Shown here: positions 54,327 through 64,000 of the stretch, piece by piece
How the letters are laid out: every line of letters begins with the position of its first letter
Position numbering within the stretch: the first letter of the stretch is position 1
Assembly (NCBI GenBank): GCA_036375165.1
Contig: DASUSI010000185.1
Span: 33,346-97,345, forward strand
Reading direction: 5' to 3'
Length of the DNA stretch: 64,000 nt
From: WHSM01 sp036375165
GTDB lineage: Bacteria > Actinomycetota > Actinomycetes > Mycobacteriales > Micromonosporaceae
Notes under the pieces: generated by a model
The model's database searches: none
What the model saw: only the letters and a program-made list of their open reading frames with translations
Told to the model about the DNA's origin: nothing
Made by a program: the position numbers and the translations under genes

Positions 54327-55523
54327 ATGCGTATCAAGCTGCTCATGGCCGTAGCCGTGTCAGTCACGGTGGCGGTCGGCGTCGTGCCGTCGGTGGCGGC
54401 CGCGGCGCAGGACATCGCCGCGGCACTGCTGGGTAACAGCGGTGACGGCGGCTACATCGTGGTGCTCAAGGACGGTGTGTCGGCCGGCGCGGTCGACCAT
54501 GTGGCCCGCCGGGCTGGGGCGCCGGTCGAGCACCGGTACTCGGCGGCGATCCGGGGGTTCTCGACGCGGCTCACCCGCGACCAACTCGGTACGGTCCGAC
54601 GCCACCCGGCGGTGGCGTACGTCGTGCACGACGGCGTGGTGCGTGCCGTCCCGGTTCCCGGTCTGGCCAGTGCCAGCTCATCGCCGACACCACCGCAGAC
54701 TCCGGTCCCGTCGTGGGGGCTGGACCGGATCGACCAGCACTACCTGCCGTTGAACAACAGGTACTGGTGGCTCACCACGGGTCGCGGGGTCCGGGCGTAC
54801 CTGATCGACACCGGCGTACGGGCCAGCCACCCGGATATCAGCGGGCGGGTGCTGGCCGGGTACGACTTCGTTGACAACGACACCAGCCCCGACGACTGCA
54901 ACGGCCTCGGTACCGGCGTGGCCGGTGTCATCGGTGGCAGGACGTACGGCGTGGCGAAGGAGACCTGGATTGTCCCGGTGCGCGTGCTGAACTGTTCCGG
55001 TTCCGGCACCTGGTCCGGGGTGATCGCCGGGATTGACTGGGTGATCCGTAACGCGGTCAAACCCGCCACGGTCAGCATGACGCTCGGCGGCAGCGCCAAC
55101 GCCGCGGTGGACGACGCGGTGACCCGCCTGCTCGCTTCCGGTGTCTCGGTCTCGGTCGCGGCCGGTGCCAGCAACAGCAGCGCGTGTAACTACTCGCCGG
55201 CCCGGGTGCCGGGTGCTCTCACCGTCGGTGCGAGCGACGCGAACGACTACCGTGCGTCGTTCTCCAACTACGGGACCTGCCTGGACCTGTTCTCGCCCGG
55301 CGTGAACATCACGACGATCTGGAACAACGGAGGCACGTACACGCTGAGTGGCACCTCGACGGCCACCGCGCACGTTGTCGGGGTCGCGGCGCTCTACCTG
55401 CAGATGTACCCGACCGCCACAGCGCAGCAGGTGCACGACGCGATCAACCGCAACGCCACCGCCGTAATCCAGAACCCGGGTACCGGCTCACCGAACCGGC
55501 TCCTCTACTCGTTGATCACCTGA
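54327..55523 (+). CDS. Secreted subtilase-like protein (S8 fold), probably inactive
   Basis: A 398-residue secreted protein with a signal peptide (MRIKLLMAVAVSVTVAVGVV), an I9-like propeptide (about residues 42-110) and an S8 subtilisin domain. Catalytic Asp161 (LIDTGVRASHPD) and Ser344 (SGTSTATAHV) are present, but the His box reads CNGLGTGVAG instead of CNGHGTHVAG (Leu194). The oxyanion Asn is also replaced (AAGASN, Ala281). It therefore probably does not cleave proteins. The ATG at 54327 follows GGGGAGGCATC. A hairpin follows the stop. Confidence 0.9.
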   Translation: MRIKLLMAVAVSVTVAVGVVPSVAAAAQDIAAALLGNSGDGGYIVVLKDGVSAGAVDHVARRAGAPVEHRYSAAIRGFSTRLTRDQLGTVRRHPAVAYVVHDGVVRAVPVPGLASASSSPTPPQTPVPSWGLDRIDQHYLPLNNRYWWLTTGRGVRAYLIDTGVRASHPDISGRVLAGYDFVDNDTSPDDCNGLGTGVAGVIGGRTYGVAKETWIVPVRVLNCSGSGTWSGVIAGIDWVIRNAVKPATVSMTLGGSANAAVDDAVTRLLASGVSVSVAAGASNSSACNYSPARVPGALTVGASDANDYRASFSNYGTCLDLFSPGVNITTIWNNGGTYTLSGTSTATAHVVGVAALYLQMYPTATAQQVHDAINRNATAVIQNPGTGSPNRLLYSLIT

Positions 55524-55540
55524 AGGCCGGAAGCCGGATC

Positions 55541-55572
55541 GTCCTGGGTACGGCACGGTCCGTACCCAGGAC
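55541..55572. terminator. Bidirectional hairpin between the subtilase and SDR genes
   Basis: GTCCTGGGTACGG and CCGTACCCAGGAC form a 13-bp perfect stem with a 6-base loop between convergent genes. Confidence 0.8.
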
Positions 55573-55579
55573 TTCCGTA

Positions 55580-56353
55580 TCAGATGTCGACGATCGCGCC
55601 GCAGGAAATGTTGACCGTGGCCGACGTCATGGTCCGGGCGAGGTCGGAGGCGACGAACGCCGCCACGTTGCCGACATCCGCCAGCGTGGCGGTCCGGCCG
55701 AGCAGGGTGGCCTGATCAAGACTGTTGGCGATCTCGTCGCGCCCCGGCGTGTCCTCGGGCATCGACTCGGGGATGCCGCCGGTTTTCAGGGTGACCACCC
55801 GGATCCCATGCCTGCCCACTTCGCAGGCCCACTGTCGGCGCAGACCCTCGATCGCGTCGAGAGCGATCTTGAAACCTCCAAGCCCTGGCAGGGTCTGGGT
55901 GCCGCCGCCCCCGAAGGCCAGGATCACCCCTGAGCGCCGAGGGATCATGTGGCGCACCGCCGCCCGGGTGGTCAGGAAGTGGCTGCGCATCGCGTTGTGG
56001 ATCGGCCGCATGAACTCATCGGCGGACAGTTCTGTCAGGGGCCGCTGGACATCGCTGTACGAGATCGCGTTGAACGTGATGTCGATGCGGCCGGTGCGTT
56101 CCGCGACACCGTCAACGAACCGGTCGACGTCGTGCTTGTCGAGGGCGTCCACCCGGGCCGTCTCGGCGACACCGCCGGCCGCGCGGATCTCGTCGGCGAC
56201 CCGGTCCAGCGTTGTCACGGTACGGCCGGCCAGATGCACGACAGCGCCTTCGCGGGCGTACGCGCGGGCGACCGTGCCACCGATCGGTCCGCCGGCACCG
56301 TAGATCAGGGCGACCTGGCCCTCCAGCAGGGGCCTGTCCTTCAGCGATATCAC
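55580..56353 (-). CDS. Atypical short-chain dehydrogenase
   Basis: A 257-residue SDR with the NAD(P)-binding IYGAGGPIGGTVARAYAREG and a normal fold order, but atypical active-site residues. The Ser block reads VILAFGGGGTQTLPG and the Tyr position of YxxxK is Leu (LGGFKIALDA, Lys kept). A role as a non-classical reductase or non-enzymatic subunit is possible. The GTG at 56353 has only a modest ribosome site. It is divergent from the acyl-CoA operon, across an operator-like repeat (56450-56467). Confidence 0.85.
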   Translation of the reverse strand: MISLKDRPLLEGQVALIYGAGGPIGGTVARAYAREGAVVHLAGRTVTTLDRVADEIRAAGGVAETARVDALDKHDVDRFVDGVAERTGRIDITFNAISYSDVQRPLTELSADEFMRPIHNAMRSHFLTTRAAVRHMIPRRSGVILAFGGGGTQTLPGLGGFKIALDAIEGLRRQWACEVGRHGIRVVTLKTGGIPESMPEDTPGRDEIANSLDQATLLGRTATLADVGNVAAFVASDLARTMTSATVNISCGAIVDI

Positions 56354-56449
56354 AGCTCGTCCCTTCCGGGTCCTGTGTCGGTGACCTTGCATGATCAGAC
56401 AGGGTCGGAGCCGACCTCTGCCCGTCGACACGCAGAGCACCGAAGAAAC

Positions 56450-56467
56450 AATCATGCTTGCTTGATT
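56450..56467. promoter_or_regulatory. TetR-type operator candidate
   Basis: AATCATGCTTGCTTGATT: palindromic arms AATCA and TGATT with GC pairs inside (AATCA-N-GC-NN-GC-N-TGATT), between the divergent SDR and TIGR03084 genes. Typical shape for repressors of acyl-CoA catabolic operons; binder not in window. Confidence 0.5.
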
Positions 56468-56497
56468 TTTTTTCCCGGCGGTGCCAGGCTGGCCGGC

Positions 56498-57300
56498 ATG
56501 ACCGACGCCGTCGCCGTGTTCGACGACCTGAAAGCCGAAGGCGACGATCTCGACCGGCTGGTCGCGGACCTTCCTGAGGTCGACTGGGTCAGACCGACGC
56601 CCGCCGCCGGCTGGACCATCGCGCACCAGATCGCGCACCTGGCCTGGACCGACGACAAGTCGCTGTTGGCGGTCACCGACCCGGATGGCTTTGCCGCCGA
56701 GGTGGCCGAGGCGGCGGTCCGGCTCGCCGAATACGTCGAGGAGGGAGCCGCCGCCGGCCCCCCGGCACCGCCAGGGGAGTTGCTCCAGCGGTGGCGACGC
56801 TCCAGGTCCGGCTTGCTGGACGCCTTGCTCCAAGTGCCCACGGGGCACCGGATCCCTTGGTACGGGCCACCGATGAGCGCCCCGTCGATGGCGACCGCCA
56901 GGCTGATGGAGACCTGGGCGCACGGCCTCGACGTCGCGGACACCCTGGGGGTGTCGCGCGAACCGACCGCCCGGCTGCGACACATCGTCCGGCTCTCGGT
57001 CCGTACCCGCGACTACGCCTATCTGGTACGTGGCGAAATCCCGCCCACCGAGCCGTTCCGGGTGGAGGTGACGGGACCCGACGGGACACTGTGGACGTTC
57101 GGTCCCGAGGCCGCGAAGCAGCGGGTCACCGGCCCGGCGCTGGATCTGTGCCTGGTTGCCACGCAACGTCGCAACCGCGCCGACCTGTCGCTGCACGCCG
57201 AAGGCCCGGACGCCGACCACTGGCTGGACATTGCCCAGGCGTTCGCCGGACTGCCGGGAGCCGGCCGACAGCCCGCGGGCCGACCCGAGGGGAGGCCGGC

Positions 57301-57304
<4 letters not shown>
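56498..57304 (+). CDS. TIGR03084 / maleylpyruvate-isomerase-type metal-binding protein
   Basis: A 268-residue protein of the DinB-like TIGR03084 family, with the N-terminal metal-binding helix region (GWTIAHQIAHLAWTDDKSL) and TWAHGLDVADTLGV. Such proteins use metal or mycothiol-type chemistry; the exact reaction here is unknown. The first gene of the acyl-CoA operon; its stop overlaps the next start (ATGA). Confidence 0.85.
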
Positions 57305-59012
<1,708 letters not shown>

Positions 59013-59016
<4 letters not shown>

Positions 59017-60161
59017 CGGATCCGTTCGACACCCCGGAACGGCGGACCCTGCGGGAGACCGCCCGCCGGTTCGCCGAACGTGAGATCGTGCCGCACCTCG
59101 CAGACTGGGAACGGGCCGGCGAGATCCCCCGGGAACTGCACCGGGCGGCAGGACGGATTGGCCTGCTCGGCGCGGGCTTCCCGGAGAAGGTGGGCGGTAG
59201 CGGCGGGGACTACGTCGACGTGGCGGTGTTGAACGAGGCGTTCCTGGAAGCCGGGGGGTCCACCGGGGTGATCGCCGCGCTGTTCACCCACGGGATCGCG
59301 CTGCCGCATCTGGTCGCGGCCGGTGACCCGGACCAGATCGACCGGTGGGTTCGTCCCACCCTGGCGGGTGAGCTGATCGGTTCGCTGGCGGTGACCGAAC
59401 CGGACGGCGGGTCCGATGTGGCGGCGCTGCGCGCCACCGCCCGCCGCGATGGCGACCACTACGTGGTGAACGGCGTGAAGACCTTCATCACCTCGGGGGT
59501 GCGCGCGGATTTCGTGACCACCGCGGTGCGTACCGGTGGCCCTGGACATTCCGGGATCAGCCTGCTCGTGATCGAGAAGGGCACTCCCGGGTTCACGGTG
59601 TCCCGCGCGTTGGACAAGATGGGCTGGCTGTGCTCGGACACCGCCGAACTGTCCTTCTCGGACTGCCGGGTCCCGGTGACGAACCTGGTTGGGGAGGAGA
59701 ACACCGGGTTCGCGCAACTGGCGCGGCAGTTCGTCGGGGAGCGGCTGGGGCTCGCGGTCGGCGGGTACGCCACCGCCCAGCGTTGCCTGGACCTCACCCT
59801 GGCGTACGCGAGGCAGCGGAACACCTTCGGCCGTCCGCTGATCAGCCGGCAGGTGATCCGGCACCGCCTGGTGCAGATGCGTCAGCGCATCGAGTTGGCC
59901 CGCACCTACACCCGCGCGGTCGCCATCCGGTACGCCGCGGGCGAGAGCCCGGTGGCCGAGGCGTGCGTCGCGAAGAACGCCGCCGTCGCGGCCTGCGACT
60001 GGGTGGTGGACCAGGCGGTCCAGGTGCACGGCGGTGCCGGCTACCTGCGGGAGTCCGAAGTGGAGCGGCACTACCGCGACGCCCGGATCCTCGGCATCGG
60101 TGGTGGTGCCACGGAGATCCTCGATGACCTCGCCGCCAAGGTCTGGGGGTACACGGAATGA
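59013..60161 (+). CDS. Acyl-CoA dehydrogenase
   Basis: A 382-residue FAD enzyme that makes 2-enoyl-CoA from acyl-CoA. Visible are AVTEPDGGSDVAALRATARR and KTFITSG (FAD/substrate region), QVHGGAGYLRE and the C-terminal YRDARILGIGGGATEI. The usual YEG catalytic Glu is Gly, so the base may be another Glu (e.g. in GERLGLAVG), as in isovaleryl- and long-chain types. GTG start overlaps the AtuA-like stop. The carboxylase beta gene follows with an ATGA overlap. Confidence 0.94.
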
Positions 60162-61765
60162 CGGTCCTGAAGTCCAACCTGGACACCGCGAGCCCCGAGT
60201 TCACGACCAACCGGCAGACGATGCTGGACAAGCTGGCCGAGATCGCCGCCGAGCACCTCAAGGCGCTCGCCGGGGGTGGCGAGAAGTACGTCACCCGGCA
60301 CCGAAACCGCGGCAAGCTGCTGCCCCGGGAACGAATCGAACTGTTGCTGGACCCGGACTCGCCCTTCCTGGAACTGTCGCCGCTGGCAGGCTGGGGTTCG
60401 GACTACCCGGTTGGGGCGAGCCTGGTTGCCGGGATCGGAGTGGTGGCAGGTGTGGAGTGCCTGATCACCGCGAACGACCCGACGGTACGGGGTGGTGCCA
60501 GCAATCCGTGGACACTGCGTAAGGCGTTCCGGGCGTCTGACATCTCGTACGCCAACCGACTTCCCACCATCAACCTGGTGGAGTCCGGCGGCGCGGACCT
60601 GCCGAGCCAGAAGGAGATCTTCATCCCCGGGGGCCGGATGTTCCGGGACCTCACCCGCGCGTCGGCGGCCGGGATTCCGACGATCGCACTGGTGTTCGGC
60701 AACTCCACGGCGGGCGGCGCGTACATCCCGGGGATGAGCGACCACGTGGTGATGGTCAAGGAGCGGGCGAAGGTATTCCTGGGCGGTCCGCCGCTGGTGA
60801 AGATGGCCACCGGAGAGGAATCCGACGACGAGTCGCTGGGCGGTGCGGAGATGCACGCCCGCACCTCCGGGCTCGCCGACTACTTCGCCCTCGACGAGTA
60901 CGACGCGATCCGGCTCGGCCGCCAGATCGTGTCCAGGTTGAACTGGCGCAAGCCGGGGCCGGAGCCGGGCCCGGTGACCGAGCCGTGTCACGACGCCGAG
61001 GACCTGCTGGGCATCGTGCCGACCGATCTGAAGGTGCCGTTCGACCCCCGGGAGGTGATCGCCCGGATCGTGGACGGCTCGGAGTTCGACGAGTTCAAGC
61101 CGTTGTACGGGTCGGCGCTGGTCACCGGGTGGGCCAGGCTGCACGGCTACCCGGTCGGGATTCTGGCCAACTCGCGGGGGGTGCTGTTCAGCGAGGAGTC
61201 GCAGAAGGCGACGCAGTTCATCCAGCTCGCGAACGCCGCTGATACACCGTTGGTGTTCCTGCACAACACCACCGGGTACATGGTTGGGGCCGAGTACGAG
61301 CAGCGCGGCATCATCAAGCACGGCGCGTTGATGATCAACGCGGTGTCGAACTCCAAGGTGCCGCACATCTCGATCCTGATGGGCGCGTCCTACGGCGCGG
61401 GGCACTACGGGATGTGCGGCCGGGCGTACGACCCCCGCTTTTTGTTCGCCTGGCCCAGCGCCAAGTCGGCGGTGATGGGACCGCAGCAACTCGCCGGGGT
61501 GCTGTCGATCGTGATGCGGCAGGGGGCTGCCGCGAAAGGCCAGCCGTACGACGAGAACGCCGACGCGGCGATGCGGGCAGCCGTGGAAGGCCAGATCGAG
61601 GCCGAGTCACTACCGCTGTTCCTGTCCGGACGGTTGTACGACGACGGTGTGATCGACCCGCGCGACACCCGCACCGTCATCGGGATCTGCCTGTCCGCGA
61701 TCCACAACGGACCGGTGCGCGGCACCGCGTACGACGGCACCGGCTTCGGCGTGTTCCGAATGTGA
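60158..61765 (+). CDS. Acyl-CoA carboxylase, carboxyltransferase (beta) subunit
   Basis: A 535-residue carboxyltransferase of the methylcrotonyl/geranyl-CoA type. The two crotonase-like halves are present (VECLITANDPTVRGGASNPW, NLVESGGADLPSQ, GNSTAGGAYIPGMSDHVV in the N-half; AQKATQFIQL-like ESQKATQFIQLANAADTPLV, SYGAGHYGMCGRAYDP in the C-half). It pairs with the biotin-carrying alpha subunit that starts 8 bases after its stop. Substrate probably a branched or enoyl-CoA, judged from the neighbours. Confidence 0.95.
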   Translation: MTVLKSNLDTASPEFTTNRQTMLDKLAEIAAEHLKALAGGGEKYVTRHRNRGKLLPRERIELLLDPDSPFLELSPLAGWGSDYPVGASLVAGIGVVAGVECLITANDPTVRGGASNPWTLRKAFRASDISYANRLPTINLVESGGADLPSQKEIFIPGGRMFRDLTRASAAGIPTIALVFGNSTAGGAYIPGMSDHVVMVKERAKVFLGGPPLVKMATGEESDDESLGGAEMHARTSGLADYFALDEYDAIRLGRQIVSRLNWRKPGPEPGPVTEPCHDAEDLLGIVPTDLKVPFDPREVIARIVDGSEFDEFKPLYGSALVTGWARLHGYPVGILANSRGVLFSEESQKATQFIQLANAADTPLVFLHNTTGYMVGAEYEQRGIIKHGALMINAVSNSKVPHISILMGASYGAGHYGMCGRAYDPRFLFAWPSAKSAVMGPQQLAGVLSIVMRQGAAAKGQPYDENADAAMRAAVEGQIEAESLPLFLSGRLYDDGVIDPRDTRTVIGICLSAIHNGPVRGTAYDGTGFGVFRM

Positions 61766-61772
61766 GGGACGC

Positions 61773-63773
61773 ATGATCAGTCGACTGCTCGTGGCGAACC
61801 GGGGCGAGATCGCCCGCCGGGTGTTCCGTTCCTGCCGTGACCTGGGGATCGGGACGGTCGCCGTGTATTCCGACCCGGACGCCGACGCGCCGCACGTGGC
61901 CGAGGCGGACGTGGCGGTACGGCTGCCGGGTGCGACACCCGGCGAGACGTACCTGCGTCGCGATCTGCTCGTCGCCGCCGCGCTCTCGGCGGGAGCCGAC
62001 GCGGTCCACCCGGGGTACGGGTTCCTGTCCGAGAACCCGGACTTCGCGCGGGGCGTCCTCGACGCGGGGCTGACCTGGGTGGGGCCGCCGGACACCGCGA
62101 TCGCCGCGATGGGGTCCAAGGTCGAGGCGAAGCGCCTGATGGCCGACGCCGGGGTGCCGGTACTGTCGGGGCTACCTCCCGCCACGGTGGCTGAGGCGGA
62201 CCTTCCGGTGCTGGTCAAGGCGTCGGCGGGGGGCGGCGGTCGTGGGATGCGGGTCGTGCGGGACCTCGCCGACCTGCCGGCGGCCATCGAGGCGGCCTCG
62301 GCCGAGGCCGCCAGCGCGTTCGGGGACCCGACGGTGTTCTGCGAGCCGTACCTGGACTCTGGCCGGCACATCGAGGTGCAGATTCTGGCCGACCGGCACG
62401 GCACGGTGTGGACGCTCGGGGAACGTGAGTGCTCTATCCAGCGGCGACACCAGAAAGTGATCGAGGAATCCCCGTCGCCCATGGTCGACGAGGTGATGCG
62501 CGCCCGGCTGTGCGAGGCGGCGAGCGCGGCGGCCAAGGCCATCGGGTACGTCGGGGCCGGCACCGTTGAATTCCTGGCGACTGCCGACGGCCGGTTCCAT
62601 TTCCTGGAGATGAACACCCGGCTGCAGGTCGAGCACCCGGTGACCGAGTGCGTCACCGGCTCGGACCTGGTGGCCTGGCAGATTCGGATCGCCGAAGGGG
62701 AGCGGTTACCCGCGGACCAGCCCGGCTTCTCCGGGCACGCCGTCGAGGCGCGCCTGTACGCCGAGGACCCGGCGCGGGGATGGCGGCCCCAGGCCGGCAC
62801 CCTGTACCGGTTCGCCATTCCAGGGGTGGACGCGCAGTTCACGGTCCCGGCGCGGCACGGGCTGCGGCTGGACTCCGGGGTCCGCGACGGCATGAGGATC
62901 AGCACCCACTATGATCCGATGCTCGCCAAGCTGGTCACGTGGGCGCCGACCCGCGCCGAGGCGGTACGCAGGCTCGCCACCGCACTCGCGAACGCGCGGA
63001 TCCACGGTCTGGTCACCAACCGGGACCTGCTGGTACGGGTGCTGCGCCACCCGGAGTTCCAGGCCGGGGCCGCAGACACCGGATTCCTGGACCGGCACGA
63101 CCTCACCGCGCCGCTCGCCGACCCGGACGCGGTACGGCTGTCGGCGTTGGCCGCCGCGCTCGCCGACGCGGCGAACAACCGTGCCACCGCGCGGGTGCTC
63201 GGTGGCCTGCCCAGCGGGTGGCGCAACGTACCGTCCCAGCCGCAGCTCAAGCGCTATCAGGCCGGTGGGGCCGAGATCGAGGTCCGCTACCGGTTCACTC
63301 GCCAAGGGCTGGTCGCAGACGGCTACGACGACCTCCGGTTGCTGGACGCGACGGGGGAAGTGGTGAGTGTGGAGGCCAGCGGCGTCACTCGGGGTTTCCG
63401 GGTGTCCGGTTACCCGGGACTGGCCTGTGTGGACTCTGCCTTTGGCGCGGTCGCGTTGCGGCCGGTGCCCCGGTTCCCGGACCCGACCGACCAGGTCGCG
63501 GCCGGTTCATTGCTGGCCCCGATGCCAGGCACGGTGACCGCCGTGCACGCAGTGGTGGGGGAGCGGGTGGATCGCGGCACCGTGCTGATGGTGCTGGAGG
63601 CGATGAAGATGCAGCACCCGGTGGCGGCCATCGAGTCCGGTGTGGTCACGTCGTTGCCGGTCAGCGTGGGCTCCGCGGTCGACGCGGGGACAGTGCTCGT
63701 GGTGGTGGAGCCGACCGGCGGGTCCGGTCGTCCGGATGAGAGGGAGGGGACGGATGGACTTTCGGGAGAGTGA
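61773..63773 (+). CDS. Acyl-CoA carboxylase, biotin carboxylase/BCCP (alpha) subunit
   Basis: A 666-residue alpha subunit. The biotin carboxylase part has RLLVANRGEIARRVFRSCRD, the ATP-grasp KASAGGGGRGMR and HIEVQILADRHG, and EMNTRLQVEHPVTE. The C-terminal BCCP domain carries the biotinylated Lys in EAMKMQHPV. Together with the beta subunit it forms a biotin-dependent carboxylase. Its 3' end overlaps the next gene by 20 bases. Confidence 0.96.
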   Translation: MISRLLVANRGEIARRVFRSCRDLGIGTVAVYSDPDADAPHVAEADVAVRLPGATPGETYLRRDLLVAAALSAGADAVHPGYGFLSENPDFARGVLDAGLTWVGPPDTAIAAMGSKVEAKRLMADAGVPVLSGLPPATVAEADLPVLVKASAGGGGRGMRVVRDLADLPAAIEAASAEAASAFGDPTVFCEPYLDSGRHIEVQILADRHGTVWTLGERECSIQRRHQKVIEESPSPMVDEVMRARLCEAASAAAKAIGYVGAGTVEFLATADGRFHFLEMNTRLQVEHPVTECVTGSDLVAWQIRIAEGERLPADQPGFSGHAVEARLYAEDPARGWRPQAGTLYRFAIPGVDAQFTVPARHGLRLDSGVRDGMRISTHYDPMLAKLVTWAPTRAEAVRRLATALANARIHGLVTNRDLLVRVLRHPEFQAGAADTGFLDRHDLTAPLADPDAVRLSALAAALADAANNRATARVLGGLPSGWRNVPSQPQLKRYQAGGAEIEVRYRFTRQGLVADGYDDLRLLDATGEVVSVEASGVTRGFRVSGYPGLACVDSAFGAVALRPVPRFPDPTDQVAAGSLLAPMPGTVTAVHAVVGERVDRGTVLMVLEAMKMQHPVAAIESGVVTSLPVSVGSAVDAGTVLVVVEPTGGSGRPDEREGTDGLSGE

Positions 63774-64000
63774 CGAACGGCGGGCGCTGCGCGAGGCGGT
63801 CGCCGGGCTTGGTGCCAAGTACGGGCCGGACTACATCCGGGAGAAGTCCCGTACCGGGGAAAAGACCACCGAGCTGTGGGCCGAGGCCGGCACGCTCGGC
63901 TATCTCGGAGTCAACATCCCCGAGGAGTTCGGCGGTGGCGGCGGCGGGATCGGTGACCTGGCGGCGGTGTGCGAGGAGTTCGGCGCGGCTGGCTGCCCGC
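63754..64000 (+). CDS. Second acyl-CoA dehydrogenase (3' end outside window)
   Basis: Only 82 codons are visible before the right edge. The sequence (DFRESDERRALREAVAGLG, TTELWAEAGTLGYLGVNIP, EEFGGGGGGIGDLAAVCEEF) is the N-terminal helical domain of acyl-CoA dehydrogenases. The ATG follows AGGGAGGGGACGG and overlaps the carboxylase alpha gene. It continues the acyl-CoA operon. Confidence 0.9.
   Translation, partial: MDFRESDERRALREAVAGLGAKYGPDYIREKSRTGEKTTELWAEAGTLGYLGVNIPEEFGGGGGGIGDLAAVCEEFGAAGCP

Overview
The window is high-GC actinomycete DNA, probably Micromonosporaceae or a close relative. The main reasons are heavy GTG start use, paired XRE-DUF5753/DUF397 and DUF574/DUF397 modules, and many starts that look leaderless, with a TANNNT box 6-7 bases before the start codon. 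Roughly 60 genes are supported. No rRNA, tRNA, CRISPR array or intact insertion sequence was found.

Layout. 1-1.2 kb: a TetR regulator cut by the left edge and a NUDIX hydrolase. 1.2-3.9 kb: an accessory patch with an XRE regulator, a tiny membrane peptide, a Cys-rich peptide and an internally deleted tyrosine recombinase, probably a relic of an integrative element. 3.9-24.1 kb: a conserved core block in the order known from mycobacteria (glnA, RDD protein, DUF4191, lipA, lipB, TIGR01777 epimerase, sucB, pepA, gcvT, cobS, cobT), with DegV, lpdA and cobU added, followed by a two-permease ABC exporter. glnA has a four-site GlnR-type operator. 24.1-34.5 kb: metabolic and secreted genes (DUF885 peptidase, aldo/keto reductase, WG-repeat protein, LacI regulator, SGNH hydrolase, alpha/beta hydrolase, tdh-kbl threonine degradation, PIN-like protein).

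34.8-37.1 kb: two regulator/DUF397 modules. 37.4-44.6 kb: a signalling island with two GGDEF proteins, a class III cyclase-AAA-TPR protein with zinc ribbons, a small zinc-ribbon membrane protein and an orphan NarL-type response regulator. 44.8-52.3 kb: a lipid block with an SCP2-like protein, TetR, a MaoC hydratase, FabG4-like and FadA2-like proteins, and a two-gene mce operon without YrbE permeases. Three near-identical palindromes (TTACCG-type) sit in front of the tetR/SCP2, fabG4/fadA2 and mce promoters, so they probably form one regulon.

52.5-55.5 kb: a Tat-exported PhoD-like phosphatase and a secreted subtilase-like protein that lacks the catalytic His and the oxyanion Asn. 55.6 kb to the right edge: an atypical SDR divergent from a tightly overlapping acyl-CoA catabolic operon (TIGR03084 protein, AtuA-like, acyl-CoA dehydrogenase, biotin-dependent carboxylase beta and alpha, second acyl-CoA dehydrogenase cut by the edge).

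The most unusual observations are the catalytically dead subtilase, the apparent ATC start of the cyclase gene, the minimal mce operon and the shared palindrome regulon. None amounts to a proven new system from sequence alone.
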